64,000 nucleotides of DNA. Origin: Thermothielavioides terrestris NRRL 8126. Taxonomy: Eukaryota; Ascomycota; Sordariomycetes; Sordariales; Chaetomiaceae. The stretch spans positions 3,382,001 through 3,446,000 of the forward strand of contig NC_016458.1 in assembly GCF_000226115.1 (NCBI RefSeq). Direction: 5' to 3'. Below the pieces are notes generated by a model, which searched no databases, was not told where the DNA came from, and saw nothing but the letters and a program-made list of their open reading frames with translations. A program made the translations under genes and the position numbers. Position 1 is the stretch's first letter. The number at the start of each line of letters is the position of its first letter. Of this stretch, positions 24,501 through 37,860 are shown one piece after another.

Positions 24501-27500
24501 CATCCTAGAAAGATTCAATATACTATTTACTACGTATACCTAGACGTTCCTCTATATATATAAGGTCAAGACTATACGCGCTATCACCTTATAGCCTAAG
24601 TAGGAAGCGTTTATCGCTATAGAATATAAGCCTCTCCCAATAGACTAATCTATAATGTTCAACGTTCGTTATCCTACTGTACTAAATGCCGTTGTCAACG
24701 CCAAGACCCCTAAGGTAGTAGCTCTTAAAAACCCAACCAAGGGAGTTCTTACTATTCTAAAGCGCTACCCTATCGGCTAGATCGAAGATACTAACGATAG
24801 TAGTTATATCGCCTATTCCTAGGAGACAGCCTTTACAGTATTGACTATAGCGATCGCCTTGATAGCGATATCTACCGCTATAAGCCCTAGATCAGTTTAA
24901 ACCACTGTTCAGTACACCAGTCCTAGCGTATCAACTACATTCGATATATATAGCCTAGTTTATACTATTCTAGAAGACTCTATACAACTTGTAAGCAATG
25001 TTTCGTCCTAGACCCTAGCATCTTCGTAAGACTCGCCAAAGCTATCGACGCCTTGTAGCGACGTAATATATCAGCTAACTATTTTATCCGAATCTAGACC
25101 TGTATTACACTAATTGGTACACCCACTAGGCTAGCCTGCCTAGCCTATATTGCGCTAATCGATCGAGGATCCTAGTATCGAAGGCTATACCAATAGGTGT
25201 AATCCGCGCCCTAAGCCTACAAGCCTAGATTCCACCAATAGGCGCAATATACCTCCAATGCCTAAGGCTGACGGTTGTACCAATAGGTATAATTCTAGAC
25301 CTATATTGCCACCTAATGACTATAAGCCAGTAGTACTAGAGAAACACTCGACTCTAGGCCTTAAGATACCTATCAACTTACTAGAGATACTTACTTCAGA
25401 GGGCGTACACGTATATACCCTAGATCGTAAGTTAGTATAGCGATTTGTCGATATCGTCAAGCGTTATCCTCGCCTATAGAAGGATAAGGGCCAAGTTGTT
25501 ATAGACAAAGAGAATATAATACAAGTACCTCTCGTAGAAGGCTAGTAGCATTAGAAGATCTATATCCGCTAATACCCTCTAAGCGCTCGCGATTACGAAG
25601 TTCTCGACGCCACTTTCGACGAACTGTATTAACAAAAGCGCTTCGAATAGGCTATAAAGGCTACTCCTTTTATATACCTAGTTTTCGTTGTTTGGCGTAC
25701 CTCTCGCAATAAGATCAAAGGCTATATAGTCATCGATTTATATACTCTCAACAAGGTTATAGTGCCTAATAACTACCCTCTGCTACTCCAATTAGACATT
25801 ATCGTATACCTATAAGGTAAAAAGTTTATTACTATAATCGATACAATATCCTTCTTCTACTAGTTTAACGTATATCCACTGTATCACAATCGCTTTACTC
25901 TAATTAGCCCTTGTAGACTAGAGTAGCTAAAGGTATACCTAATAAGCTACTACAATACTCTAGTATATATCTAGCGCTTATAGATCAGTTACTTCGCCCT
26001 TATACCTCTTTCGCCTAAGTATTTATCGACGACATTATCATCTTTAGCGATATAGCCAACGAGTATACTAAACACTTAGACACTATCTTTAGCTTGTTTA
26101 AGAAGAAGAATATCTCTATCGTACTAGCTAAATCCTATATCGCGTATCCCAGTATAGAGCTGCTCGGTTTCTATGTCGATAGATTCAGATTGACTAACAC
26201 CAAGTACTATATAGCCGCCTTTAGGAACCTCGCCTTTCCAAATAACCTAAAGGCTCTAGAGCAGTATATCGGCGTATTAGGATTTCTACGCTATCTAATC
26301 CTATACTATGTATAGCTTATCGAGCTTCTCTAGAACTGTAAGACTATACTGCTTACGAAAGGCCGAGCTACTAGCTAAATGCAAAATAGCAACCCTAGCA
26401 AGCGCGCTATCTATTGCGCTAAGACTTCCTTCGAACCTACGTCCACTAAGAAGGCCTCCTTTAAAGCCGTTCAAAATACTATCTATAAACTGGACCCAAC
26501 TATTTTAGTCTACTTTGATCCTAATAAGACCCTCTTCTTACAGATCGACGGATACCTAGAGTATAGCTTTGGCGTTATAGCGTTCCACCTTGCCAATAGC
26601 TACGAATAGAAGCCTAGAACTGTTATTCTATTAACCTAGGTTCGGCCTATTATATTCCTAAGCCGGTGCCTCACTAAGGAAGAACTTTAGTATAGACCTT
26701 CCGAATAGGAGGTCGCCTACCTAGTTTAGGCAGTTAAGAAGCTATATACTACGATCTATTCGTTACATAAGCCTATCGTCGTCCTTATAGATCACGCCTC
26801 TATAAAAGGCATCGTCAACTAGACTATTTTAGATACGTCATCTACTAAGCGAGCTAATCGTAGGCTTATTAACGTCTCTATTTATCTCTTGTAGTATAAC
26901 TTAGAGATTTATCACCTTCTAAGCCACCTAAACTTAGTGCCTAACGCACTTAGCCGTTTAAAAGCCCTATAGGATAATCTGAACTATAAGAATAGCTCTG
27001 GTAATAGCGACGTAGTCCTCGACAATATCTAGTTCACCTTCGTAGAAGCGAAGTTAGATAACGACCTTTAAGCTCGATTTATAGCTATATACTCTTGTAA
27101 CGCTAAGTACGCCGCTATTATCAAAGATCTTACTGTTAAATCGGCCACTGAGGGCAATAGCAAGGTTTTTTCTTGGCCTAGCCTCCCATTTATCCTTGTA
27201 GATAGCCTTCTCTATAACATTCGACCTAATAGATTACACTTGCTCTATATACCTTACAATATAATTCAAACTATCTTAGAGGCTACCTACAACGAGAAGC
27301 ACTACTTTAGCACTAAGCGGATATTATATAACTTACAAAGTATATCGATAGCCTATAAAACCTATAACGTTAAGAAGTACGTTAAACTATACCCAAAGTA
27401 CCAAGTTAACGCAATAGATCGTTGCCTTAAACCGGGCAACTATTAACCGATTCAACTATCCGATACCATGCTAATATACGTTATCGCTATCGATTTTATT

Positions 27501-28810
27501 CTAGGCCTACCGAAGGTCCTAGCTACTAGTTCACCCTAGTAGCTCCCGAACTACGACCACTTCGATAGCTTACTTATAGTATCTTACAAGTCATTAAAGC
27601 GTACCCTCCTTATTCTAGGTAATTCTAGCTATTCAGCTTAGGAATAGAGGTATATTCTAATTCGCCAACTACTTCTTAGCGACTAAGGCGTACCTACCGT
27701 AATCATCTCCGACTATAATCGTAAATTTACTTCCAACCTCTAGCAAGGCGTCTAAAAGGCTCTAGGTACTAAGTTGCTAATAACGACGTCCTACTACCTA
27801 TAAATGGACAGCCTTTCTAAACGTAAGAACTAGACTATAGAAATCGCGATCCGCTTCTATATATTCGAGCGCCCTAAAGGCAATTAGCTAGATGTCATTA
27901 TACCTCTATAATAGTACTTCAACAACGCTTATACTAAAGCCGTTAAATCCTCGCCTTATAAACAGCTCTTCGGCTTCAAGCTTCCTAGACCATTAGAAGC
28001 TTTTACCAACTAGGCCACTACTAAGCTAGCTACTATTCCAGCCCTACGAGATACTCTACGTTAGGATACTCAATTAAGTATAGACTTCGCTATAGTATGC
28101 GCTAAACGCTGTTACAACGGTAAACACCGTAATATCGAGTTCAATATAGGCGATAAGGTTTATTTACATCTATACTATAGTTACTATCTCCTAGGCAACC
28201 TGTCCTAGAAGTACTTACAACAATGCGCTAGGCCTTTTCTAATCAAGCGCTATATTAGTCGCCTAGTATACGAACTAGATCTCCTAGCCAATATAGGTAT
28301 CTACCTAGTCGTTTCTATCGCTCACCTTCGCCTAGCCCCTTAGGAAGAGGATCTATTTGGCTACAATACGCTACTTCCTAGCCTAATCGTCGACTCTTAA
28401 TCGGACTACACCTCTAATAACAATGAATTAGGCAATGAATATAAGGTTAATATAATCCTAGACCACAAGGTTATACGTAAAGGCCTCAAATACTTAATCA
28501 AATAGACTAGCTATAGCCGAGAAGAGAGCGTTTAGAAGACTATACACGAGCTACGTTATATATAGCGCCTAATCAACGAATACTAGGCTCGTAAAGGCGA
28601 TTATCCAGATCGCCTAGTCTCTTAAGAAGAGCCTCCTACACCTAATTAGGCACCTCAACCGGCCTATAAGCGTGGCTAGCCTTGTAAAAACCCTGTTCCC
28701 GCTAATAACAATAAGATATAGAAGAAGCCAGTTAATCGCTATCCGGATTAATCTAGCACTGCGCTTCTAGCCCTACGTCGTAGCACTCGATTAAAGGGCA
28801 TTTAACAATA
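21553..28810 (+). pseudogene. gag-pol remnant of element B
   Basis: A gag start (ATG at 21553, MADHSYNTRF) and a retrotransposon-gag core (about 22,830-23,460) are followed by a Cys/His remnant (about 23,770). A retropepsin-like DLGAS-type site lies at about 24,200-24,230, with reverse transcriptase at about 25,640-26,330 (FIDDIIIFSD active-site region at 26,018; FYVDRF, LGFLRYL). RNase H spans about 26,530-26,970, integrase about 27,230-28,400 and a C-terminal chromodomain about 28,436-28,600. Chromodomains are typical of Ty3/gypsy chromoviruses and direct integration to heterochromatin. Most stops are TAG/TAA at positions where the protein should have Gln or Trp. No frame longer than about 75 codons survives. 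Confidence 0.85.
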
Positions 28811-28870
28811 TAGAGGATCTAGATAGGTAAGGCAATAAGGGCATTGCCGTTTTTCCTATAGGCCTAGACT

Positions 28871-29120
28871 TAATATAGGGTAGGAGGAATAGGGGGGTTA
28901 TATAACCCATTTGTCTATATACGTAGATTAGATAAAGGTGCCCCGCGCCCTACGTTGTAGACTTTACAACGCTAGGCCCGATTAGGCAAGTAGGGTACGT
29001 ACACGTGTTCTACCCTACAAGCACGTATTTCTTAGCGCACCGCCGCCTAGATCTTCGATCTACGACTATTATCAATCTACATCTTATTATTCTACACATC
29101 TACAGCACTTCTCCGCATCA
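28871..29120 (+). repeat. 3' LTR of element B
   Basis: 250 bp, beginning TAATATAGGG and ending CTCCGCATCA, followed by the ATTAT duplication. Confidence 0.92.
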
Positions 29121-29539
29121 ATTATTATCAATCGACTAGCCTATATAGCGGCCTTGCCAACAGTAGTAGCCAGTTGAACCCTCGCTTTCTTCGTATAGCG
29201 ATTTGACGAGGTCGATAGCGTTGGAAGTACCTAATCCTATCTTCGAACGATGATTCAGTCGAAGAGCCTCGAGCGTATAGCGGTTCTACCGATAGCGATT
29301 ATAATCTTCAGCTATCGATCGATTAGTCTATATAGTGGCGATCGCCGATAGTATCGTCGATAGTAGTAGCTAATTAACTATATAGTTTTTCTCGTATAGT
29401 GGCGATAGCCAATAGCGATTAGAACGCCCTCTCTAGCCCGACGACGAACCTTTTATTAGGCCTTCGTCAACTATCAATACATTAATAATATACCTATTCG
29501 ACTTGACTTCTACAGTTTAAACTAAGGCGATAGTCAAGA

Positions 29540-32500
29540 TAGCCGATCATAGCTACAACACTTATTCTTATACCTCCTCGCTAGCTAAGCAACTCTCTGA
29601 ATACGACGTTGCTATGTCTAAGAAGATTGAGGAAACGTTATATACTTTGTATAAGGGCTTTATTCCTCTAGCTCTAGAGCTACCTACTCCCTAAGAGTGT
29701 ACTTATCGCTATATTGACATTGGCCAAGATGATTATAACAATATACAACTAGGCGATAAGCTATCTTTCGAAGACGCCTAGAGCGACTCTAAGGAAGCTA
29801 AAGACATTCCGAACCTCTTAGAGTACATTAAGGTCGACACTAATTGGCCTTTCGTCAAGTGGCTCGGCTAGACCGTTGGCGAATACACTGCTTTGCTTAA
29901 GAGTACTGTTGCTACGATTAATCAACTTTAGACCAACGTTGCTAAGATTCGGCCTATATTCGATAGGTTAACGAACTTTTATAACCGCTTCGAGGACTTG
30001 CTAGAGGTTATAGATCAACTTTAGGTAGCCGCTACTTAGACTAGCGAGGTTACCCAATAGGTCTAGTATTAAGAAGAGCTCTTTATACAATATATATATA
30101 ATATAGATAATCGGCTAAGTAAAATTGATAACGCTATTGTTCGATTAGCTACTAAGAACCTATCGGCTAATCCTATACTAGCTAAGGAGCCTCCACTAGC
30201 TACTCCTATATCAACTACGGAGCTATAGCTATACGCCCCTTTGATTTAGAGCTACCGCTTAGTAGCAATAGTAGCCTCTTTGATAGAGAGTCTCTATACA
30301 CCTCCCCTAGTCCCGTCTATTCGACCTCGTTTATAGACCGCCTTTCCTATCCTTCTAGAAGGCGTTGACATTGGTACAGCCTATAATTTAGCTATAGGTA
30401 TACTACCGGTATATTAGGCCTATATTATATACCCCAACAATATATACTTGGACGGCTACCGCTAGGACATATCGCTAAATAGCGACTCTTACTAAGCCAA
30501 GTCGCTATAGGACGGCCTATACTAGGCTACATCGCTTTAGAGTAGCCTACACTAGGCTAAGTTATATCCTAGCGGCTACCGCTAGGCTACGTCGCCTCTT
30601 AGACGGCCCTCCGGCGCCGGTAGCCAAAATCCGAACGATCTAGACGACCTAGATAATAGCGATAGTAGGCGCTACCTAGGCAACTATCTAAATAATCGCC
30701 TACCTTTCTAGCTTCCTCTAAACTATAGTTACCGAGAGTATTCCTATAATACCGCTAGTATAGGAGGTAGCCGATCTATCTCTATCTTTAAGATTAAACG
30801 CGATGATATTAGTACTTTCAATCCTAGTCACAAGGACCTTGACGATATAGGTATCGTTATAAATGGTAAAAACGTGATTTTTATCGATATCCACTGCTTT
30901 ATCTAGTGTTTATTAACTTTTCTAGAGGATCCTAATACTAGCTACGATATAGCCTAGTAAATCTTATATCTTCTACCTATAGTTCTCGCTAGCTAAGCCC
31001 TCCTCTAGTGGAATAGCGAAGTCACTATATAGGAGTGTTTATAGTAGCGTTAAGCTAGCCTTTATACAGTCTTTGATCAATTAGTAGAATGTTTTACAAT
31101 AAATCGCCAAATAGCTATTGACAAGTTCAACTAAGGACGGTTAACTATTAGGTATATCATAGAGAACCCCAACGCTTTAATGAACTTCTTTTAAAAGAAG
31201 TTACGTTTTATATATATAGTAGGCTAGATCAATTATAACAATTTAAACTAGTACAACGCTATAGGTACTATCTACAACCGTTTAGATTCGACTATTATAT
31301 CTTTTCTTCTATAGCCTAAGACGAAGTATACTCTAGTGTACTATATATATAAGATTATAGAAGTATAGCCTATACTTATTACTATAGCTTACGATAAGTT
31401 CCTAAAGTTGAAGAAGTCTTTGCTTACTAATAAGTCTACTATTTTTAGTAATACTAAGTTTGATAAGAAGTTCTCTAGATACGTCGATCACCGTAGCGAC
31501 GACCACTAGAACTACGACGATAACCGCTATAACTAAGATCGTGACTAAGGCGGTAAGTATCGCCCAAATAACTGTGATTCTAAGTATAACGATCGAGCCT
31601 AAGACCGAGTATACTTTATCGACGACGCTGATTCGAAGACGTTATCCGATTTAGAAGCCGACAACGATATCGATATTGATCGCGAGTTATCTGTTTCCAA
31701 CGACATTGACGAGTCGGATATTGCCTATATAGCTTATAATTCGAAGTTAACCTATTATAAGTGTTATTAGACCTTCAATATAGTACCCGCCACCAATATA
31801 TATATTCACGTTTATAGCAAGGCAATCGTTCCTAAAAGTATTTGCTACTATCTATTATAGACCAGGCTGTACCCGGGCTAGGTATATGGGGCTGCGCCTA
31901 GGATCCGCGGCGGCCCCGGGACGGACCTGTGGCGGGCCCGCCTCGCGCCCGGAATAACGTTGGTCCGAACCCACTTCGCGAGCCCCTAAAAAACTCTGCG
32001 CGCAGGGACCGCAGCCTGTACTTCTCCTTTTTCCTTCCTTAAGGTAGTTGAATAGAACATCGTGCGCTTATCTGCAGACGCTATAAGGCTAGCACGTTAC
32101 ACTATCGAGCTAATTAAGCTAACCTAGGCCGGCGAACCTATAGATACTACGATACCTTGTTCGATTCTTAGAACTAGCTCTTCAAATACCTAAAAACCTG
32201 TTTGATAGCTGCTTCTAGCACTATTAAGTGCTTAGAGTATATTATCGCTATCGCCGAGGACGCTTTAAAGGACGATATCTTGCTTGTCGAAGGCTTTGGT
32301 CTAGCTATAGACTTCGCTACCGACCTAGAAGTGCAAGAGGCCTTTAAAGTAGCTAACCTAGGTATCGATAGCCTATATAGCGCCTATACCTACTTATGTA
32401 TTAAGGCCTACGCTTAGCTCGACCACAAGGACCTAGAGGTTTACCTCGATCTAGGCGCTAGCCGTTCGATTATCGATAAGACCTTCTTAAATACTTTCGA

Positions 32501-35500
32501 GCACTTGATTGAGTGCTACAATAGGCGTATTCGTAGTATTGGAAAGACTTCGTCTACTTAGTAGGCGACCTTTGTTATTTACTTGCTAGGCGTTATAGCT
32601 ATTAGCCTAGTACTCCTTAAGTTTACTTAGTCCGCCTAGGTAGTAGATAAGCTACCTACCAACCTTCTATTGGGAGCCGACTTCCTAGATCTGTATTAGG
32701 CCTCTATCGATTATAGTATAAAGATCGCTAGCCTACATAGTATCTTAGGAGGATTCGATATACTATTCGCCACGTATACCTAGACGTTCCTCTATATATA
32801 CAAGGTCAAGACTATATACGCTATTACCTTGTAGCCTAAGTAGGAAGCGTTCGTCGCTATAGAATATAAGCCCCTTCCAATAGACTAGTCTATAATGTTT
32901 AACGCTTACTATCCTACTATATTGAACGCCGTTGTCAATGCTAAAACCCCTAAAGTAGTAGCTCTTAAGAACCTAACTAAAGGAGTTCTTACTATTTCGA
33001 AGCGCTACCCTATCGGCTGAATTAAGGATACTGACGATAGCGGTTATATCGCCTATTCCTAGGAGATAGCCTTTATAGCATTGACTATAGCGACTGCCTT
33101 AATAGCGATGTCTACTACTACGAACCCTAGGTCAGTTCAAACCGCTATTTAGTACGCTAGCCCTAGTATATCAACTGTATTCGATATATATAGCTTAGTT
33201 TATACTATTCTAGGAGACTTTATATAACTCGTGAACGATGTTTCGTCCTAGACCCTAGCATCTTTGTAAGACTCGCTAGAGCTATCGACGCCTTATAGCG
33301 ATGTAATGTATTAGCTAACTACTTTATCTAAATCTAGACCTATATTATACCAATTAGTGTACCTACTAGGCTAGCCTGCCTAGCCTACCTAGCCTATATT
33401 GCGCTAATCGATCTAGGATCCTAGCATTGATAGTTATACCAATAGGTATAATCCTAACCTTGAGTTGCCTCCTAATGACTATAAGCCGATAGTACTAGAG
33501 AAGCATTCGACTCTAGGCCTTAAAATACCTACTGACTTACTAGAGATACTCACTTTAGAGGGCGTATATATATATATCTAAGATCGTGAGCTAGTATAGC
33601 GATTTGTTAATATCGTTAAACGTTATCCTCGCCTATAGAAGGATGAGAGCTAGGTTATCTAGGACAAAGAGGATATAATATAAGTGCCTCTTGTAGAAGG
33701 CTAGTAGTATTAGAAGATCTATACTTGCTAATACCCTCTAAGCACTTACGATCGTAAAGTCCTTGACGCTACTTTTAATAAACTATATTGGTAAAAGCGC
33801 TTTGAATAGGCTATAAAGGCTACTCCTTTTACGTATCTAGTATTTGTCGTTTAGTATACCTCTCGCGGTAAGATCAAGGGCTATATAGTTATCGATTTAT
33901 ATGCTTTCAACAAGGTTATAGTTCTCGATAACTACTCTTTGCCTTTGTAATTGGACATTATTGTATACCTATAAGGTAAGAAGTTCATTACTGCTATTAA
34001 TGCTATATCCTTCTTCTACCAATTTGATGTATATCCTCTATACTATAACCGCTTTACCCTAATTAGCCCTTGTAGATTAGAATAGCTAAAAGTATATCTG
34101 ATAGGCTACTGTAATACTCCTATATATATATAGCGCTTTATAGATTAGTTGCTTTGCCTTTACACCTCTTTTGCCTATATATTTATCGACGACATTATTA
34201 TCTTTAGCAATACTATAGATAAGTACATTAAACACTTAGAAACCGTCTTTAGCCTCTTTAAGAAGAAGAATATCTTTATTGCTTTTACTAAATCTTATAT
34301 CGTATATCCTAGTATAGAGCTACTTGGTTTCTACGTCGATAGATTTGGACTGACTAATACAGAGTACTATGTCGCTGCCTTTAGGAACCTTGCCTTTCCG
34401 AACAACCTGAAGGCCCTAGAGCAGTATATTGGCGCTTTAGGATTTCTATACTATCTGATCCTGTACTATATATAGCTTATTAAGCCTCTCTAGAACTGTA
34501 AGACTATACTATTTACGAAAGGCTAAGCTACTAGCTAAGTGCAAAATGGCAATCCTAGTAAGCGCACTGTCTATTACGCTAAGACTTCCTTTGAGCCTAC
34601 GCCTACTAAGAAAGCCTTCTTCGAAGCTATTTAGGACGCTATCTATAAGCTAGACCCAACTATTTTAGTCCACTTTAATCTTGATAAGACCCTCTTCTTA
34701 TAGATCGACGGATGCCTAGAACGTAGCTTTGGCGTTATAGCGTTTTACCTTGTTGATAGCTATAAATGGAAGTCTAGAGCTATTATCCTATCGACTTAAG
34801 TTCGGCCTATTATATTCTTAAGCTAGTACCTTACTAAAGAGGAACTCTAGTATAGACCTTCCAAATAGGAAGTCGCCTACCTCGTTTAGGTAGTTAAGAA
34901 GCTATATACTACGATCTATTCGTTGTATAAGCCTATTATTGTCCTTATAGACTACGCCTCTACGAAAGGTATTGTCAACTAGACTATTTTAAATACGTTG
35001 TCTACCGAGCGAGCTAATCGTAGGCTTATCAATGCCTCTATTTATCTTTCGTAGTATAACTTGGAGATTTATCACCTTCTAGGCTACTTAAACCTTGTAC
35101 CTAACGCGCTTAGCTATCTAAAGGCTCTATAGGATAACCCGAACTATAAGAACGGTTCTATTGACAACGATATAGTCCTCGACAACATTTAGTTCGCCTT
35201 CGTAGAAGCGAAGCTAGATAACGACCTTCAAGCTTGCTTTATAGCTATATACTTTTATAACGCTAAATACACCACTATTATTAAAGATCTTACTATCAAA
35301 TTGGCTATTGAGGGTAGTAGCAAGGTTTTCTTTTAGCCTAGCTTCCTATTTATCCTTATAGATAGCCTTCTCTACAATATTCGACTAGATAGATTACGCT
35401 CACTTTATATGCCTTACGATATAATTTAGACTATCTTAGAAGCCATCTACAATAAGAAGTACCACTTTAGTACTAAGCGGATATTATATAATTTATAAGG

Positions 35501-36975
35501 TATATCAATGGCCTATAAAACCTACAACGTTAAGAAGTATATTAAATTGTGCCTAAAGTGCTAAGTCAATGTAATGGACCGTCGCTCTAAACTAGGTAAC
35601 TATTAACCGATTCAACTATCTGATACCTTGCCAATATACGTTGTCGTTATTGATTTTATTCTAGGCCTACTAAAGGTCTAGGCTGCTAGTTTGCCTTAGT
35701 AGCTCCTAAACTACGACCACTTCGATAGCTTGTTTATAGTATCTTATAAGTTATCGAAGTATACCCTCTTTATTCTAGGCAATTCTAGCTATTCGGCTTA
35801 GGAATAGGGGTATATTCTGATTTGCCAACTGCTTCTTAGCGACTAGGGCGTACCTACTGTGATTATCTCCGATCGCGATCGTAAGTTTACTTCCGACCTA
35901 TAGCAAGGCGTTTAAAAGGCTCTAAGCACTAAGTTGCTAATAATAATATCCTACTATCTATAAGTGGATGGCCTTTTGGAGTATAAGAACTAGACTATAG
36001 AAATTGCAATCCGCTTCTACGTATTTAAACGCCCTAAAGGCAATTAGCTAGATATCATTGTACCTCTACAATAGTACCTCAACAATGTTTATACTGAAGC
36101 TATTAAATCCTTGTTTTATAAGTAGTTCTTTAGCTTTAAGCTTCCTAGACCTTTGGAAGCTCTTACTAACTAGGCTACCGCTAAGCCGGCTACTATTCTA
36201 GCTTTATAAGATGCTCTACGTTAGGATGCTCAATTGAGTATAGACTTCGTTATAGTGTATACTAAGCGCTATTATAATGGTAAACACTACGATATTGAGT
36301 TCAATATAGGCAACAAGGTTTATTTACGCTTATACTATAATTACTATCTCCTAGGCAACCTATCCTAGAAATATTTGTAATAGTATACTAGGCCTTTTTC
36401 GATCAAGCGCTATATCGGCTACCTAGCTTACGAATTGGATCTCCTAGCCAATATAGGTATCCACCTAGTTATTTCTATTGCTCACCTTTACCTAGTTCCT
36501 TAGAAAGATGATCCTTTCGGCTATAATACGCTGTCTCCTAGCTCGATCGTCGACTCTCAATCGGACCGTTCTTTTAATGACAACGAATTGGGCGATAAAT
36601 ATAAGGTTGATATAATCCTTAACTACAAGGTTATATATAAAGGCCTTAAATACCTAATTAAATAGACCGGTTATAGCTAAGAAGAGAGCGTTTAGAAAAC
36701 TATATATAAGCTACATTATATATAGCGCCTAATCAACGAATACTAGGCTCGCAAAGGCGATTATCTAGATCGCCTAGTCTCTCGCAATAAGCCTCCTACA
36801 CCTAATTAGGCACCTCGACTAGCCCGTAAGCGCGGCCGGCTTCGTAAAAACCCTGTTCCCGCTAGCGATAACCAGATATGGAAGAAGTCAGTTGATCGCT
36901 ATCTAGATCAATCTAGCACTACACTTCCAGCCTTACGTCGTAGTACTCGATTGAAGGGTATTTAACGATACGGAG
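29540..36975 (+). pseudogene. gag-pol remnant of element A
   Basis: Same order as copy B: gag (start codon ATG changed to ATA near 29,541), protease region (about 32,420-32,700), reverse transcriptase with FIDDIIIFSN at 34,182 inside the longest open piece (34149-34475, 108 codons), RNase H (about 34,670-35,130), integrase (about 35,400-36,540) and chromodomain (about 36,596-36,760). The gag/protease junction is interrupted by the GC-rich insertion at 31852-32100. Stops fall mostly at former Gln/Trp codons but not at the same set as in B, showing that the copies were mutated independently. Confidence 0.85.
31852..32100. mobile_element. 249-bp GC-rich insertion without RIP, in element A
   Basis: Copy B runs straight through this point; copy A has 249 extra bases. 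ACTAT occurs on both sides (31847-31851 and 32101-32105), consistent with a 5-bp target duplication. The insert is GC-rich (for example GGATCCGCGGCGGCCCCGGG) amid RIP-degraded DNA. Read on the minus strand it begins near TGTAACGTGC, as a solo LTR might. On the plus strand GGTCCGAACCC (31962-31972) resembles a pol III B box, as in a SINE. No terminal inverted repeat or poly-A is clear, so the class is unresolved. Confidence 0.7.
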
Positions 36976-37031
36976 GATCTAGATAGGTAAGGCAATGAGG
37001 GCATTGCCGTTTTTTCCTATAGGCCTAGACT

Positions 37032-37281
37032 TGATATAGGGTAGGAGGAACAGGGGGGTCAGGTGACCTATATGTCTATGTACGTAGATTAGATAAGGGT
37101 GCCCTACGCCCTACGTTGTAGACTTTGCAACGCTAGGCCCATTCGGGTAGGCGGTGTACGCACATATGTTCTGCCCTGTAGACACATATTTCTTAGCGCA
37201 CCACTGCCCAGATCTTCGATCCACTATCATTATCAATCTACATCTTGTTATTCTACATATCTACAGCACTCGTCCGCATCA
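37032..37281 (+). repeat. 3' LTR of element A
   Basis: 250 bp, beginning TGATATAGGG and ending GTCCGCATCA, followed by the CTTGC duplication at 37282-37286. Confidence 0.92.
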
Positions 37282-37289
37282 CTTGCCTT

Positions 37290-37860
37290 CTCTAGTATTC
37301 TCTTTACTACTACCCTCCTCCGCTTCCTTCGCTATAGCTTCCTTCGCTTTATAGCGAGGCTAGGCGATCTCCTTTATAAGCGTCTCCTCGATTTTATATA
37401 CCTTAAAGCGCGCCTAAGCGAGGTAAGAATCGTCTTAGAATATAGGTGGACCTAATCGATTAGACGACGATTAGTAATTTATTATAAACTAATTAGGAAT
37501 AGATAGGGAATGACTTATACTTAGGGCGCTTTACTACCTTATAGCTATTATATTTGCCCTAGCTATATAGGCCGATAGCTTTATATATATCGCTATATTT
37601 AGGCTATAGCTATAATCGATTAGAAATGAGTACGATATTAATTAGGAAACATTTATTCAATAGGGTTTAGTTTTTGTAACTAGCAACTTAGGCCAACGGT
37701 CGACCTTCGGAGGGGGGGCGTTTAAGTGATTTGCTAGAAGCTTAGATAGGGTTGGTACAGTGGGAGGCGACAATAGCGTTACTTCGTCGTCTCCTTCGCT
37801 AGTTTCTATAAACTTACTACCCTCTATAGTATATTTTAGGGTATAGTAAAACACTATATA
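37290..37860 (-). pseudogene. Minus-strand coding remnant of the Mutator-like element
   Basis: The longest open piece is 65 codons at 37657-37854, with a credible composition (EGDDEVTLLSPPTVPTLSKL). Further on the minus strand, towards 37,290, a Lys/Glu/Ala-rich frame continues, and it would run on across the insertion site of element A into 20,540. I do not recognise it. It may be an accessory gene of the transposon. Confidence 0.35.

Larger units (their letters stand above)
20840..29120 (+). mobile_element. Ty3/gypsy chromovirus-type LTR retrotransposon 'B' (nested copy)
   Basis: An 8281-bp element of the same family as A. LTRs are 20840-21089 and 28871-29120 (250 bp each). The target duplication ATTAT is perfect at 20835-20839 and 29121-29125. 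It landed 50 bp downstream of A's 5' LTR, in A's leader, and in the same orientation. The primer-binding site starts TGGTAGC at 21092, two bases after the LTR, as usual for such elements. The internal domains are as in A. Both LTRs share TATAACCCATTTGTCTATA, which distinguishes them from A's pair. Confidence 0.93.
20541..37281 (+). mobile_element. Ty3/gypsy chromovirus-type LTR retrotransposon 'A' (outer copy)
   Basis: The LTRs are 20541-20790 and 37032-37281, each exactly 250 bp, with the consensus form TGAT...ATCA at the ends. The 5-bp target duplication CTTGC is present at 20536-20540 and 37282-37286. A's own sequence is 20541-20839 plus 29126-37281 once element B and one ATTAT copy are removed (about 8.45 kb, including a 249-bp foreign insertion). 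The primer-binding region after the 5' LTR reads TAGTAGC where copy B reads TGGTAGC, a G-to-A change. The internal region runs gag-protease-RT-RNaseH-integrase-chromodomain on the plus strand, all interrupted by stops. Confidence 0.93.

Noticed and set aside
31962..31972. B-box-like word taken as a tRNA gene
   Set aside because: No cloverleaf can be folded around it; kept only as a hint of a SINE-like origin.
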